From Dipteris shenzhenensis (Eukaryota > Polypodiophyta > Polypodiopsida > Gleicheniales), in the NCBI GenBank assembly GCA_047967505.1, contig CM106541.1: a stretch of DNA of 64,000 nt, one strand, 5' to 3'. This document shows positions 47,468-58,954 of this stretch, piece after piece; position 1 is the first letter of the stretch; each line of letters begins with the position of its first letter. The notes beneath the pieces are model-generated. The model had not been told where the DNA came from. It did no database searches and worked only from the letters and a program-made list of their open reading frames with translations. The position numbers and the translations under genes are program-made.

Positions 47468-49014
47468 GTGATCTCAAACTCAGACATGAGTAGCTCCTTG
47501 ACCTGAGAAATCTTCTTGACATGGTCACCTGTCAAGATAAGATCATCAACATAGAGGATGAGTACCAATTGCAACCCCTTCTCAATGAACAAGTAGAGGT
47601 TTGCCTCAGAAGGGCTCCGACTTAGCCCTATCTTTTGAAAGAATACATCAATCCTTTGGTACCAAGATCTGGGGTCCTGTTTCAGCCCATATAACACCTT
47701 TTTCAACCTGCAGACCTTTAATGGGGACCCTGGATCTTGAAAGCCCGGTGGTTGCTCTACGTATACCTCCTCCTCCAGGGTTCCATTAAGGAATGCGGAC
47801 TTCACGTCCATTTGAAAAATAGGCCACTGGAATTGGGCAGCAAGGGTAATCACTGTCCGGATAGTAACCATGCGAGCTGTGGGAGCAAAAAATTCATCAA
47901 AATCCATGCCTTCAGTTTGAGCAAAACCTTTGACCACTAACCTTGCTTTGTACTTATCCAAGCTGCCGTCTAATTTGTATTTAAGTTTGTATACCCACTT
48001 AGTGTCGATGACTTTCCGTCGCACGGACCTGGCCACTAAGTCCCAGATATTGTTCTTCAGTATAGTATCAATCTCTGCCTGCATGGCAGCCTGACATTCT
48101 GGATTGTCCTTCGCCTCCTCGAAGGTCCTTGGCTCTTCAAGCTGAGCCACCAAAGCAAAATTCACGAATGGGGTCTTTTGAAGACGTTGGGACCGACGCA
48201 ATCCGAAACTGCTGAACTCAGGTATTTCAGTGACCCGAGAGTCTTCCAATGTTCTTAGGTACCATTGGGGCAACCTCTTCTGCTTCTCAGTGGGAGGAGA
48301 AACTGGAGCTGCTTCTGGAACAGCCTGCTCTTCCTCAGTACCTTGTGGAACATCAGCTTCCGACTTCGCCACCTCTTGGATGGTCAACCTGGGACAGGGT
48401 GGATTCGGGGGTTGAACAATCTCTTCCTCCTTAATCTGAGGCTCCTCCTGGGGTTTAGGTTCCTTTTCCTCGAAGACGACATCCCGACTGATAAGGATCT
48501 GCTTCTTTACTGGATCGAAGAGTCGATAGGCCTTAGATTCTTTGCTATACCCAACAAAGATACATTTTCTGCTCCGGGAATCAAGCTTGGTCCTATCTTC
48601 CTTGTGCACATGCACCCATGCGTTAGAACCAAAAATGCGAAGATGAGTGATAGAGGCCTTCTTACCATAAAATGCCTCATATGGAGTCTTGTCCTTGACG
48701 GCCTTCGTCTTGGTTCTGTTGAGAATGTGTACGGCTGTATTGATAGCTTCACTCCAATAGGCTTTATAAAGGTTTCTCCCTTGGAGCATAGCAAGCCCTG
48801 TCTCCGTGGTGGTTCTATGCTTCCTCTCAGCTACCCCGTTTTGCTGAGAAGTATGTGCTGTGGTGAGTTGTCGCTTGATCCCATGCTTGCGACAAAATGT
48901 GTTGAACTCATTTGAGGTGAATTCTCTCCCCCTGTCTGTACGGAACATCTTAACATCCTCCCCTGTCTGCTTTTCAACTCTGGCCTTCCAGTCCTTGAAC
49001 TTCTCGAAAGCCTG
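47468..49014 (-). pseudogene. Element A integrase end and reverse transcriptase
   Basis: Follows TAA at 49015. Integrase continues with MFRTDRGREFTS (GG to GR at the second Asp block) and QQNGVAERKHRT, then the CIFVGYSKESKAYRLFDP module, a proline/glutamate-rich linker, and reverse transcriptase (TKWVYKLKYK, KARLVVKGFAQ, FQMDVKSAFLNG, LYGLKQDPRSWY, ILYVDDLILTG with intact Asp pair). The reading frame is open for almost 500 codons and is ended only by the insertion of element B at 47467. Confidence 0.92.
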
Positions 49015-50374
49015 TTACTTTTTAGCCAAACAATACACCCAGGTCATTCTACTGAAATCATCCACAAAGAGAAGTGAGTGCTTGGATCCTGCCCACGATG
49101 CTGTAGACATTGAGCCACAAATGTCGGCATGAACCAACTCAAGTGGTTTGCTAGCCCGAAACGAGGCCTCTTGTGGGAACTTGTCCCTGTGCTGCTTGCC
49201 TTCTAGACAAGCCCTACAAACACCATCATTGCCTGTAATACGTGGAAGTCCATCCACCATCTTCGATTTTGACATTTCAGCCAAGGTTCCATAGCTAACG
49301 TGACCGAAGCGCTCATGCCAAAGTTTGGACTTTCCGTTGTCTTCATGAACCAACATTGCACTGAGGCGGTACAGTCCATTTTCTTCAACTCCTTGGGCCA
49401 CCATCTGTCCATTTGCTTTGGATGTCACAGTGACCTTGCCGTCTTCAAAGAGAACTGACATGTTGTTCTTGTCCATCTGACTTACAGACAGTAAGTTCTT
49501 GCAAAGGTTGGGTACATAAAGTACTCCAGAGATATCCTTCTCCTCACCTGCGGTAGTAATGAAAGGAATGCTACCAATGCCCTTCACAGGACATGTCCGG
49601 CTATCCCCGACAGAAACTTTGAAATCTGGGTGTGTACTTTCCATGGTTTTAAACCAAGTCTTTCTGTTAGACATGTGCTTTGAAGCACCGCTGTCAACAT
49701 ACCAACCCTCTTTTCCTTCACTGACTGCATACGCTGAACAATGTTCACTGGTTAAAAACAACTCTCCAGTCATCACATTGGTAGAATCATTGTTAGGCTC
49801 TTCTTTGTTCCTGGCTTCTCTCTTCTGCTTCTGATCCGCCTTCTTCTTTCGGCATTCTTTGGCGGAGCCAAGTCTTTCTGTTAGACATGTGCTTTGAAGC
49901 ACCGCTGTCAACATACCAACCCTCTTTTCCTTCACTGACTGCATACGCTGAACAATGTTCACTGGTTAAAAACAACTCTCCAGTCATCACATTGGCAGAA
50001 TCATTGTTAGGCTCTTCTTTGTTCCTGGCTTCTCTCTTCTGCTTCTGATCCGCCTTCTTCTTTCGGCATTCTTTGGCGGAGTGGCCAAGCTTTTCACAGT
50101 AAAAGCACTTCATTTTCTTCTTTCAGTCAGCGTCCTCTGACTTCTTGAACTCCTTTGGCTTGCCTTTTCCAGGCTTGTCTTTGGCCACTAATGCCTTCTC
50201 GTCGGTTTGCATAAAGAGTTTCTCTCGAGCCTCCTCCTAAAGCAGGAGTGGGCCAAGCTCCTCAAAGGTGATTAGCTTAGTCCGTTGACCCGCACTGACC
50301 GTAGTCACAAAACTTTTGAAACTCCGTGGCAACTTGTGGAGTGTGAGCAACGCCAATTGACTCGAATCCACCTT
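49015..50374 (-). pseudogene. Element A zinc knuckle, protease and integrase start
   Basis: Contains the knuckle CFYCEKLGHSAKEC (near 50105), then protease GWYVDSGASKHMS twice because of a tandem duplication, a gag-pre-integrase domain (LWHERFGHVSYGTL, CRACLEGKQHR) and the first integrase Asp (LVHADICG). Stops in frame: TAG at 50237-50239 and TGA at 50123-50125. The duplication shifts the frame near 49867. TAA at 49015-49017 replaces a residue between LAKK and QAFEKF. Confidence 0.88.
49654..50081 (-). repeat. 214-bp tandem duplication inside element A
   Basis: Two copies (49654-49867 and 49868-50081), each starting CCAAGTCTTTCTGTTAG and ending GGCGGAG, nearly identical. The length is not a multiple of three, so it shifts frame and duplicates the protease active-site region. 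It post-dates the last mobility of this copy, or was fatal to it. Confidence 0.95.
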
Positions 50375-50896
50375 CTAACCAACCGCTACAAGCTGGTCCC
50401 GCACGACTTTCACCTTTGTCAGATGGTCTTGCACACTATCACCCTTATTCATATCAAGATTATAAAGTTGATGCTGAAGAGTAATGATACGGGCTGTATT
50501 ATCGGTTTCATACAGCTCCTTCAGTATGGCCCACGCCTCTGAAGACGTCTCTGCCAACTGGATATGAGGAATCACAGCATCTACCGTCGTGCCAATTAGC
50601 ATTGCTAAGGCTTGAGCATCCCTCTCCTCCCATGCACTGAGTTCATCCGCATCTGCTTCAAATAGAACATCACCTCTTTTGTCCACAATGTCCTCCGGCT
50701 TCATCTCGGTCCCAATCACTATCTTCCATAGCTTCCGTGCCACCAGATGACTTCGGATCTTGACCTTCCAAATTGGATGGTTCGTCCCATCGAGCTTTCT
50801 AGCTTCACCAAAATTGGGAATGAATGAAGAAGGAAGATGACTGGATGAGGAGAAAGGACGAGCAGTCGGTGTAGAGGCTTCTAAACGCTGATCCAT
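50375..50896 (-). CDS. Element A gag, N-terminal part
   Basis: ATG 50896 (MDQRLEASTPTARPF) is chosen over the TTG at 50911. It has Copia gag wording: LDGTNHPIWKVKIRSHL, a WEERDAQALAMLIGT helix, ETSSEAWAILKELYE and LYNLDMNKGDSVQDHLTKVK. The frame closes at TAG 50375, but the same frame continues in good gag text (KVDSSQLALLTLHKLP), so the protein was originally longer. Confidence 0.85.
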   Translation of the reverse strand: MDQRLEASTPTARPFSSSSHLPSSFIPNFGEARKLDGTNHPIWKVKIRSHLVARKLWKIVIGTEMKPEDIVDKRGDVLFEADADELSAWEERDAQALAMLIGTTVDAVIPHIQLAETSSEAWAILKELYETDNTARIITLQHQLYNLDMNKGDSVQDHLTKVKVVRDQLVAVG

Positions 50897-51040
50897 CTCG
50901 GTGAATAGCAAACTGAAAAACTAAAGCAAAAAAGATGTACTGACCTCTCGTGCTAGGCTGAGCTGAAAACAGAATCGCCTTTCTGCCAAGGGACTCCTTC
51001 CTTCAGACAGTGCTTTGATGAAGAAGAGTTGAGAGCCTAT

Positions 51041-51053
51041 GGCTCTGATACCA
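51041..51053 (-). other. Element A primer-binding site
   Basis: The minus strand reads TGGTATCAGAGCC, directly touching the 5' LTR; it matches initiator tRNA-Met. Confidence 0.93.
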
Positions 51054-51764
51054 TGTTAGAAAATAGGAGGGAATGAATCACTCAATCCTCCACCCAAGAT
51101 CTCTCCAACTCTCACACACTCAACTCAGATAGATGATCACAGATGCAACAAACACACACTCAGAAATATAGACGGGATAGATGGAGAGAGAGTATATTCC
51201 TCCATTGGATGGTAGGCAGAAAATGGCTCCAAGGGAGCAGTACAAATCACATCAGGCTGCTGGAGCAAACTGATGCTCTCTCACACAAACTCTCCCAGAT
51301 CTGAGTTGCTGAACGCTGCCTTGGAGAAGGCTTTCTGTAGTGCACTGGATGCTGGGATCAATGGAGAAGTGGGCCTTTTATAGGCACTGCCCAGGCCCCT
51401 TCAGATGACCGACCAGCAGGGTCGGTACCCTGTCTGGTGGCCGACTTCATGGGCCCCATAAAACTGACCAGGGTTGGCCCTGGTCGGTGGCCCTAGTTGG
51501 GCCGACTTGGCCTGCCACAGGCACCTATATAAGGGTGCCCTGTGCAGCCAGTCTGCACTGCTGCAGGAGCCTCCATGTGAGGCCTAAAGCCCCCTTTTAC
51601 CTGCTGTTACAGGCTGCGACCAGCCCATGTGCTGGTCGCCTATATCTGCCATGCTCTCCTCCCTCTGGTTCCGGCCTGAGTCTCTCTCCATGCCCTCCTA
51701 TCTCACACTGCCCCTTGTCCCCTCAAATCAGGGGCTCACAGGTGGGCACAGTGAGAATCTAACA
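51054..51764 (-). repeat. 5' LTR of element A
   Basis: 711 bp, TGTTAG...CTAACA. TATAAAA on the minus strand at 51382-51376 is the likely promoter. It lacks the 86-bp internal duplication of the 3' LTR but is otherwise closely similar. Confidence 0.95.
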
Positions 51765-52741
51765 ATCTCCATCCACAAGCAATCCAACAAAAGGTGTAAG
51801 CTCCAGATCGTCTTCAGTAGGAAGCTTGTAAGCACCAATTGCTGCTGCAGGCCGCCAAAAGAGAGGATTGATTCCTCCCGTATAAATTACTGGGAACGGC
51901 CAAACGGCTCCCACGATAACCCCATCCAAAAAGCCTGCACCTCTCTGAATGGTCCGTTCCCTGGATAGCCAGTAAGATGGTTGGCTTCGATGTACTCATT
52001 AGGAGGATTGGTATACCAGAATTCATCGTTTCCATGGAAAGAAACGCAGACTTCCAGTACAGCTCTGTAGACGTTGGGGGGAACCCGAAAAGTTTTGGAC
52101 GCGGTCTAATTGTCGCTGGAGAGCTGGAACCAATAGCCCTGGGAAACGGGAGTAGGGAGAGAGATGGGTAGGACGAGATCTGCTGGAGAATCGGGAAGAG
52201 AGGCTTTGTAGAACTCCAGAGTGAGGTTGATATGGAAGATACCAGTGTAGGTGCTTTCGACGATGTTGGCAAGCTCGAGGGCAACGAGCTGGGGGACCTT
52301 GAGGACAGAGGAGAAGCGGGCGATGTCTTTCCTCACCTCCCAGTAGACACTACAAGAGATAGGCTCAACGGTGCAGGTTCTGAGGAATTCACCGCCACCA
52401 AACCAGACAGCAGCGATGCGATTGAACTGGACACCTTTGCAGGCGGCGCTCCACTTGAGGACGACCTGACGCCAGGGGGAGGCGCAGTGGGAGGGGGGGG
52501 TGTAGTTGGCCATGGCGGGGGGGAGGCCGTAGGTGAAGGGGTAGGAGCAAGGGGAGGAGGGGGGGTCTCTAAGAGGCTGGGAGACTTCGAAGAAGATGGC
52601 GGGGGAGGATGAGGAGGAAGGAGCATGGGGATGGAGATGGAGCAGGGGAGGTCTGAGGCGATGGCGATGGGGAGGAGGAAGGGAGGCATTGGCAAAGCAG
52701 AAGACGGAGAAGAAGATGATGATGAAAAGGCTGGTCGCCAT

Positions 52742-53250
52742 AGCCACCAGAAGAGCAACTCTGCTGCTGCTGCTTCTTCTTTTCTTCAAGCATCACAATC
52801 CAATTCGCTCACTTGTTCTTCTTCTTCAAGCATCACAATCCAATCCCCTCACTGCTTCTTCTGCTGCATCACAATCCATTCAGTTCCAATCCAAGCTTTG
52901 CTTCTACTTGCAGTCACGGCAAACCACACTCACATTCCCTCCCAACAACTAACTCACAATCCTCCTCAGACAGCAGTAGCTTCCACGGCCGGATTCACTG
53001 TTTTTTAATAGTAAAACCACTGATTTTCATTGATTGAATGTAGAAACGGTACCACCCATAGTGGGGGCAACTACAAACGGTGGGGAAACACTTCTAAAAG
53101 AAATGATAGGCATCATGTGGGGACGTATGCACCAGAATGCATTGTCTTCTTTTCATTCAGTTCCACAAGAAGCTTGATTCTTCCATCACTCATGGCCATT
53201 AGCATTCCCATTCCCGAACCTTGGGAGACCCTTCCCCTACATAAAGGTTG
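52742..53250 (-). other. 5' flank of P2
   Basis: Near 53150-53200 (minus) the words GAGTGATGGAAGAATCAAGC and TTGTGGAACTGAATGAA match DNA 90-150 bp upstream of P3's start. In P2 about 350 bp of extra sequence lies between that block and the ATG, so the promoter region was altered by an insertion. Confidence 0.55.
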
Positions 53251-56220
53251 CTGCTCAATCATCATTGTCATCTTCTTCCACTTGCATAGCCAAGTCCACT
53301 CATCGTTCATTCACTTCCACTCGAAGCCTGCTTCTCCTAAAATACTAGCTCTACATACTTCTGAAATTCATACAGCTCGTCCTCTCCTTGCTGTAACTGT
53401 GGAGGCACTTCGCATGGAAGGTTGCGTGCATCGGCACACACTCAGGCAAAGGTTCAGAAGGAGATTGCAGTGGTGAGACGTCACATTTGCGGCTTTCAAG
53501 ATGAGCTCCACTAATCTAAAGGGGGGGAGATCCTACCAAAGCCAACATTTTTCAATCCAACGGGGGACATACTACCAAAGCCGGCATTTTTTTTTTGCAT
53601 ATAAAATATCACATGCTATAAAACAAAATCAAACTTCAAAATAAAAATTCATTCACATTAAACCAGGCTGCTTTTAACCTAGCTTCTGCTTATCCAAGGC
53701 GATGTAGAGTTGGATACTTCAGAACCTTTGGTGAATGCCTTGCCTTGCCTCCTCAACCCTTGGAACCAGCTCAAAAGTTCTGTCCAAACTAGCTTGGACT
53801 CTTCACCTTTCTAGAGTTGGATGACTAGTTGTATCAAACCCTTGGTATAATAATTCCCTGATTCAAATGGAACCATTTTGGATGCAATGTGCTAAACATA
53901 GTTTGTCCATGCGGCTTACACCTTATAACATATGCTTATGTCTAAGAACTTGGGCTTGCTCAAGGCCACCAACTACAAGGAGCACCACTATGAAACAGTA
54001 GGGCCTTCACATCTTCAACTTGTATGCAACTGCTCACGTAGGCACCCTAAGTGATAAATGTGCAAATAGAGGATTGAAATGACATCTTTTTGCCTCTAAT
54101 AAGATCTCAAACCGGTCAACATGCGATGCTAACTATTTGATGAAAGACATAACCTTTTACGCATCCTTTATGTTGTGAGCATCCTATTCAATGGGTTGTT
54201 ATGTCGCTTTAAGTGCCAAAAGCTAGGCTTTTTGGTAATCATCGAATAGAGTGCTCCCTTCAATTGAAAATTTGTTTAAGTTTTCCAAAAGAATTCGGCC
54301 ACAAATCCTTCATTCAAACCTATGACCTTGTCCTTTAGAGCTATAATCTTTGACAATCAGGCCAATTTGACCATAAGGCATGTTCATGTGAAGTACTAAT
54401 GGTGAATTATTGATCCTAAGTTAGATTCAAAGTAGTTAGAATTAGCCCTTGCTCAAGAGCAAGGACCACAATATCAATGAGGGTAGTGATTTATCATTTC
54501 GCATGTATCAATGAGGTAGTGATTTATGATTTCACATTTAAATAGCTTGTAGGGTGGGCAACAGTGTGAACGTGCTCTAAAAGGAGGCCATATGTTCCAT
54601 TTGATATATAACTCTTCTCAAGAGAGTTGAGAGTGGGATATCATTTCACATTTAAATAGCTTGTAGGGTGGGCAAACATGCTCTAAAAGGAGGCTATATC
54701 TCCCATTGGGTATATAGCTCTTCTCAAAATTCTAAGTGTATATTGAGTGGTAAAAAAAGTCTACAAATCTAATAGGAGTGGCAATTGAATGAAATTTGAA
54801 TTGGCTTGGATGATAAGCTTTGGCTCAATTTTCACCGTCTAGCCACAACTCTGTCACACTAGCATAATGTGTAGTAGTCAAGTCAACAATATAACCCCAT
54901 TTTTCATCAGGTTATACCACCTTTGCAAGCCCTTGATGAATCGAAAAGCTCAAAGAAGTTTGCCTCTCCCCCTCAAGCTCATGGCCTTTGCCCTTGCCTC
55001 CCTTTCCCTTCTATCAAGGATACTACTTCCATGTGAGATCCCTAAACTGACAGAATTGGCAATTTGGTTGTCATTACCATTGGATACAATGTTGCCCCTG
55101 GGTTGGTCTTGTCACCATTAGCCTCATGGTGGACCTCGATGATTGAGAAGAAAGGGGCCTTGATTAGAGCACCTCCCCACGTTTAGGCTTGTGGGGATGG
55201 CTAGAAGTTGGATGGCCAAGCTCATTCAAGCATTTTTGCATCCTTGTGCTGAAATGCCAAATAAATGCTAGGGCTCTACTCCATTTCCATTCGTGTTGCT
55301 CCATTTTCATTCACCAACACGTTCGAGCAACTCAATGCTGAGTCAGAATGTTGAAAAACTGGAACTCTAGCTTGGCGCTGGAATGTTGGACTAGCAGGGA
55401 TAACAATCCATGGGAATAGTGCATTTTGTTAATGTTGCTGTTCACTTAGAGCTGCTAGCCCTTGTGGGGAAGCACGATTAGTGTGACATGCCCGTTGATC
55501 CCTCGCATGCCTTGCTTGGCTCGTCAATGGTGCCAGCCCGGTGCCAGTTGCCAGAGTGTAGATCCTAGTTGTTGGATTGTGAGATTTCCTTAACGGTAAT
55601 AAATGATGGGTTAGATTATGATTCAAATTTGATAATATCTGCTCAACCGATTGTCACTCTTTAATATTCTTGCATTGCCATCCATGAACCAAATTGTTGG
55701 TGTACATGCCTCATGGAATGTACGCCTCATGGGATGCGCATGTGTGTAGACCGTTGATTGCCTAATGAAGCACCCTCGCCACATCATGAATCATTGTTGT
55801 CACATCATGAATTGTGTAGTCACATGGCACTTCCGTTCTTGGTGGTGCCATTGATGGCTAGAAATGAGTGATGGTCGTCACTTCCCGATCAAAATTTGAC
55901 GAAAACGGTTATTGGCCTATCGGTCAGTTGTTGGTGATTTCGTGTTCAGCAACTACGGAGGTAGAGGCCTCCTTTCGTGTTCAGCAAACCGTAGAGGTTG
56001 GGCAAAGAAAGGGCGATGACTGATGCTGCATGCATCCTGGAGGTCCAAATCCTAAACTAGGAGAATCATTTGCATAACTTCCAAGGTTTCGCTCAACTCC
56101 TGAAAGCATCTCCCTATCTATCTATTCTATTAAGGAGGGTAAGAGGCACAAGAGGCTGACACGTGTTGCCCTATCCTACGTGGCAGTTATTTGGAGGTTT
56201 GGAGTGAGAAGGATAGAGGT
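53251..56220. other. Intergenic DNA between P2 and the GA arrays
   Basis: No gene recognised. A 114-bp duplication is listed separately. The frame at 54867-55121 has no known motif. Confidence 0.55.
54529..54735 (+). repeat. About 114-bp tandem duplication
   Basis: ATTTCACATTTAAATAGCTT starts at 54529 and 54643; both are followed by GTAGGGTGGGCAA and CTCTAAAAGGAGGC. The second copy lacks a few bases. Confidence 0.85.
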
Positions 56221-56228
56221 TCGGAGAT

Positions 56229-56579
56229 CGTTCGGTGGGAGAGGGAGAGAGGAGAGAGAGAGGGAGGAGAGCGAGAGAGAGAGGGAGGGAGAGAGAGAGA
56301 GAGAGGGAGGAGAGAGAGAGAGGAGAGAGAGAGGGAGGGAGGAGAGAGAGAGGAGAGAGAGAGAGGGAGGAGAGAGAGAGGAGAGAGGGAGGAGAGAGAG
56401 GGAGGAGAGAGGGAGGAGAGAGAGAGCGGGAGGAGAGAGAGAGGGAGGGAGGAGAGAGAGAGAGCGAGGGAGAGAGAGGGAGGGAGGAGAGAGAGAGAGA
56501 GAGAGGGAGGAGAGAGAGAAAGAGGGAGGGAGGAGAGAGGGAGGGAGGAGGGAGAGAGAGAGAGGGAGGAGAGAGGGAG

Positions 56580-56611
<32 letters not shown>

Positions 56612-57423
56612 GGAGGAGAGAGAGAGGGAGGGGAGAGAGAGAGAGAGAGGGAGGAGAGAGAGAAAGAGGGAGGGAGGAGAGTGAGAGGGAGGAGAGAGAG
56701 AGAGGGGAGAGAGAGAGACAGAGAGAGAGAGAGGGAGGAGAGAGAGAGAGAGAGGGAGGAGAGAGAGAGAGAGAGAGAGGGAGGAGAGAGAAGGAGAGAG
56801 AGAGGGAGGAGAGAGCGAGAGAGAGGGAGAGAGAGACAGGGAGGAGAGATGAGAGAGAGAGAGAGAGAGAGAGGAGAGAGGGAGAGAGAGGGAGGGAGGA
56901 GAGAGGGAGAGAGAGAGAGAGAGGGAGGAGAGAGAGAGAGAGTGAGGGAGGAGAGAGAGAGTGAGAGAGAGAGGGAGGAGAGAGAGAGGGAGGGAGGAGA
57001 GAGAGAGGGAGGAGAGAGAGAGAGAAGGAGAGGAGAGAGAGAGAGAGAGGGAGGAGAGAGAGAGAGAGGCAGGGAGGAGAGAGAGAGAGAGAGGCAGGGA
57101 GGAGAGAGAGAGAGGGAGAGGAGAGAGAGAGGGAGGAGAGAGAGAGAGAGGGAAGAGAGAGGGAGGAGAGAGAGAGGGAGAGGAGAGAGAGAGGAGAGAG
57201 AGGGAAGAGAGAGAGAGAGGAGAGAGAGGGAGGAGAGAGAGGGAGGGAGGAGAGAGAGATAGAGAGAGAGAGAGAGTGAGAGATAGAGAGAGAGAGGGGG
57301 AGGAGAGAGAGGGAGGGAGGAGAGAGAGAGAGAGGAGAGAGAGAGAGAGGGAGGAGAGAGAGAGAGAGAGGGAGGAGAGAGGGGGAGAGAGAGAGGAGAG
57401 AGAGGAGGAGAGAGAGAGGGAGG

Positions 57424-57462
<39 letters not shown>

Positions 57463-57530
57463 AGAGAGAGAGAGGAGAGAGAGAGGAGAGAGAGGAAAGA
57501 GAGAGAGAGAGAGAGAGAGAGAGGGAAGTT
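56229..57530. repeat. GA-rich purine array 1
   Basis: About 1.3 kb of almost pure purine on the plus strand, built of GAGAGAGGGAGGAGAGAG-like units of variable length. The long open frames in both directions (Arg/Glu-rich plus, Ser/Leu-rich minus) result from the repeat lacking stop codons. Confidence 0.97.
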
Positions 57531-57683
57531 GTGAATTTACAAAACCGCCCTCTTTTTAGGTAAATATCTATTGTGTGGCAGCATAATGTTAGCATGCAGC
57601 AACTTCATACCCAAGGTTGCCTTGGCCATCTTTGGGTTGAAAAAAATGTTTAGTGTAGATTACTTCATGTAAAAGGCACCATG

Positions 57684-57968
57684 ATTGGAAGAGGGAGGGA
57701 GGAGAGAGGGAGGGAGAGAGAGGGAGGAGAGAGAGGGAAGAGAGAGAGGGAAGAGAGGGAGGAGAGAGGGAAGAGAGAGAGAGGAGAGAGAAAGGAGAGA
57801 GAGAGGAGAGAGAGAGAGAGGGAGGGAGAGAGAGGAGAGAGGGAGGGAGAGAGAGGAGAGGGAGGAGAGAGAGGAGAGGGAGGGAGAGAGAGAGAGAGGG
57901 GGGGAGGGGAGAGAGAGAGAGAGAGAGAGAGGGGGGGGAGATATAAGGGGATAGAGGGGGGGGGGAGG

Positions 57969-58011
<43 letters not shown>

Positions 58012-58021
58012 AGGGGAGGAG

Positions 58022-58070
<49 letters not shown>

Positions 58071-58072
58071 AG

Positions 58073-58107
<35 letters not shown>

Positions 58108-58176
58108 GGAGGAGAGAGAGGAGAGAGGGAGGAGAGAGGGAGGGAGGGAGGAGAGAGAGAGAGAGAGAGAGGGAGG

Positions 58177-58219
<43 letters not shown>

Positions 58220-58655
58220 CGAGAGAGGGAGAGAGAGGAGAGAGAGGGAGGAGAGAGAGAGAGAGAGAGGGGGGGAGGGAGGAGAGAGAGAGAGAGAGAG
58301 GGGAGATAGGGATAGAGAGAGAGGGGGGAGGGAGAGGAGAGAGAGAGAGAGAGAGAGAGAGGGATAGAGAGAGGGGGGGAGGGAGGAGAGAGAGAGAGAG
58401 AGAGAGAGAGGGATAGAGAGAGAGGGGGGAGGGAGGAGAGAGAAAGAGAGAGAGAGAGAGGGATAGAGAGAGAGATAGGGATAGAGAGAGAGAGAGGGGG
58501 GAGATAGGGATAGAGAGAGAGAGAGAGAGTGGGGGGGAGGGAGGAGAGAGAGAGAGAGAGAGAGGGGGGGAGGGAGGGGAGAGAGAGAGAGAGAGAGGGG
58601 GGGGGGGGGAGATAGGGATAGAGAGAGAGAGAGAGAGAGGGGGGGGGAGATAGGC
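57684..58655. repeat. GA-rich purine array 2
   Basis: About 970 bp of GA/GGGGGAGG repeats with G-runs up to about ten. A unique spacer of about 150 bp (57531-57683) separates it from array 1. Occasional GATA words occur in its second half. Confidence 0.97.
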
Positions 58656-58879
58656 AGCCTAGCAGCCTAACAGTTGTCTTATTATATTGCTATGGGCTCC
58701 ATCGCTTTGAGAAACATAGAATTGCTATTTCTCTTTTTGGTTGTCATTCCTTTTGCGTCAATCGTTATTATGTTCTAAGATAGTGCATGGATTATTGCCA
58801 ACATAGAACTCTTATTTTCCTTTGACAAACTGAGATGTTGCTTGCTTTGACCGAGAATTCTAGCAAACTTACAATGGAG

Positions 58880-58891
58880 ATATATATATAT

Positions 58892-58953
<62 letters not shown>
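58880..58953. repeat. TA-GATA-GA compound microsatellite
   Basis: Consecutive runs of TA, GATA and GA dinucleotides over about 75 bp. Confidence 0.95.

Positions 58954-58954
<1 letters not shown>

Larger units (their letters stand above)
39527..51764 (-). mobile_element. Copia element A, containing nested element B
   Basis: LTR element on the minus strand with a perfect 5-bp target duplication ATCTC (39522-39526 and 51765-51769). Without element B it is close to 6.0 kb. The 5' LTR is at 51054-51764, the primer-binding site abuts it, and a polypurine G-run (about 40328-40337, minus) precedes the 3' LTR at 39527-40327. Gag, zinc knuckle, protease, integrase, reverse transcriptase and RNase H follow in Copia order. 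It lies inside P2: removing it with one target copy restores the P3-like wording exactly. Damage is limited to a few stops and a 214-bp tandem duplication. Confidence 0.95.
38802..52741 (-). pseudogene. PNGase A copy P2, split by Copia element A
   Basis: Two exon-like halves of one intronless gene: 52741-51765 (N-terminal half) and 39526-38802 (C-terminal half), separated only by element A and its target duplication. The start is ATG 52741 (MATSLFIIIFFSVFCFANAS, a good signal peptide); an in-frame TTG further upstream has no support. Readable blocks include NRIAAVWFGGGEFLRTCT, YWEVRKDIARFSS, ENAIGSWPLGTNLHLWLD and SFSGYIVCSLG, ending NIYNANY. Other damage is present: TAG at 52106-52108 where P3 has Glu, a 1-bp deletion near 51935 in the AGGCTTTTTGG stretch, and TAG at 39036-39038 where P3 has Gln (CAG). 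The copy is therefore dead apart from the insertion. Confidence 0.9.

Noticed and set aside
56171-57595. 474-codon Ser/Leu-rich and 360-codon Arg/Glu-rich frames
   Set aside because: They are produced by the GA purine array, which cannot contain stop codons in these frames.
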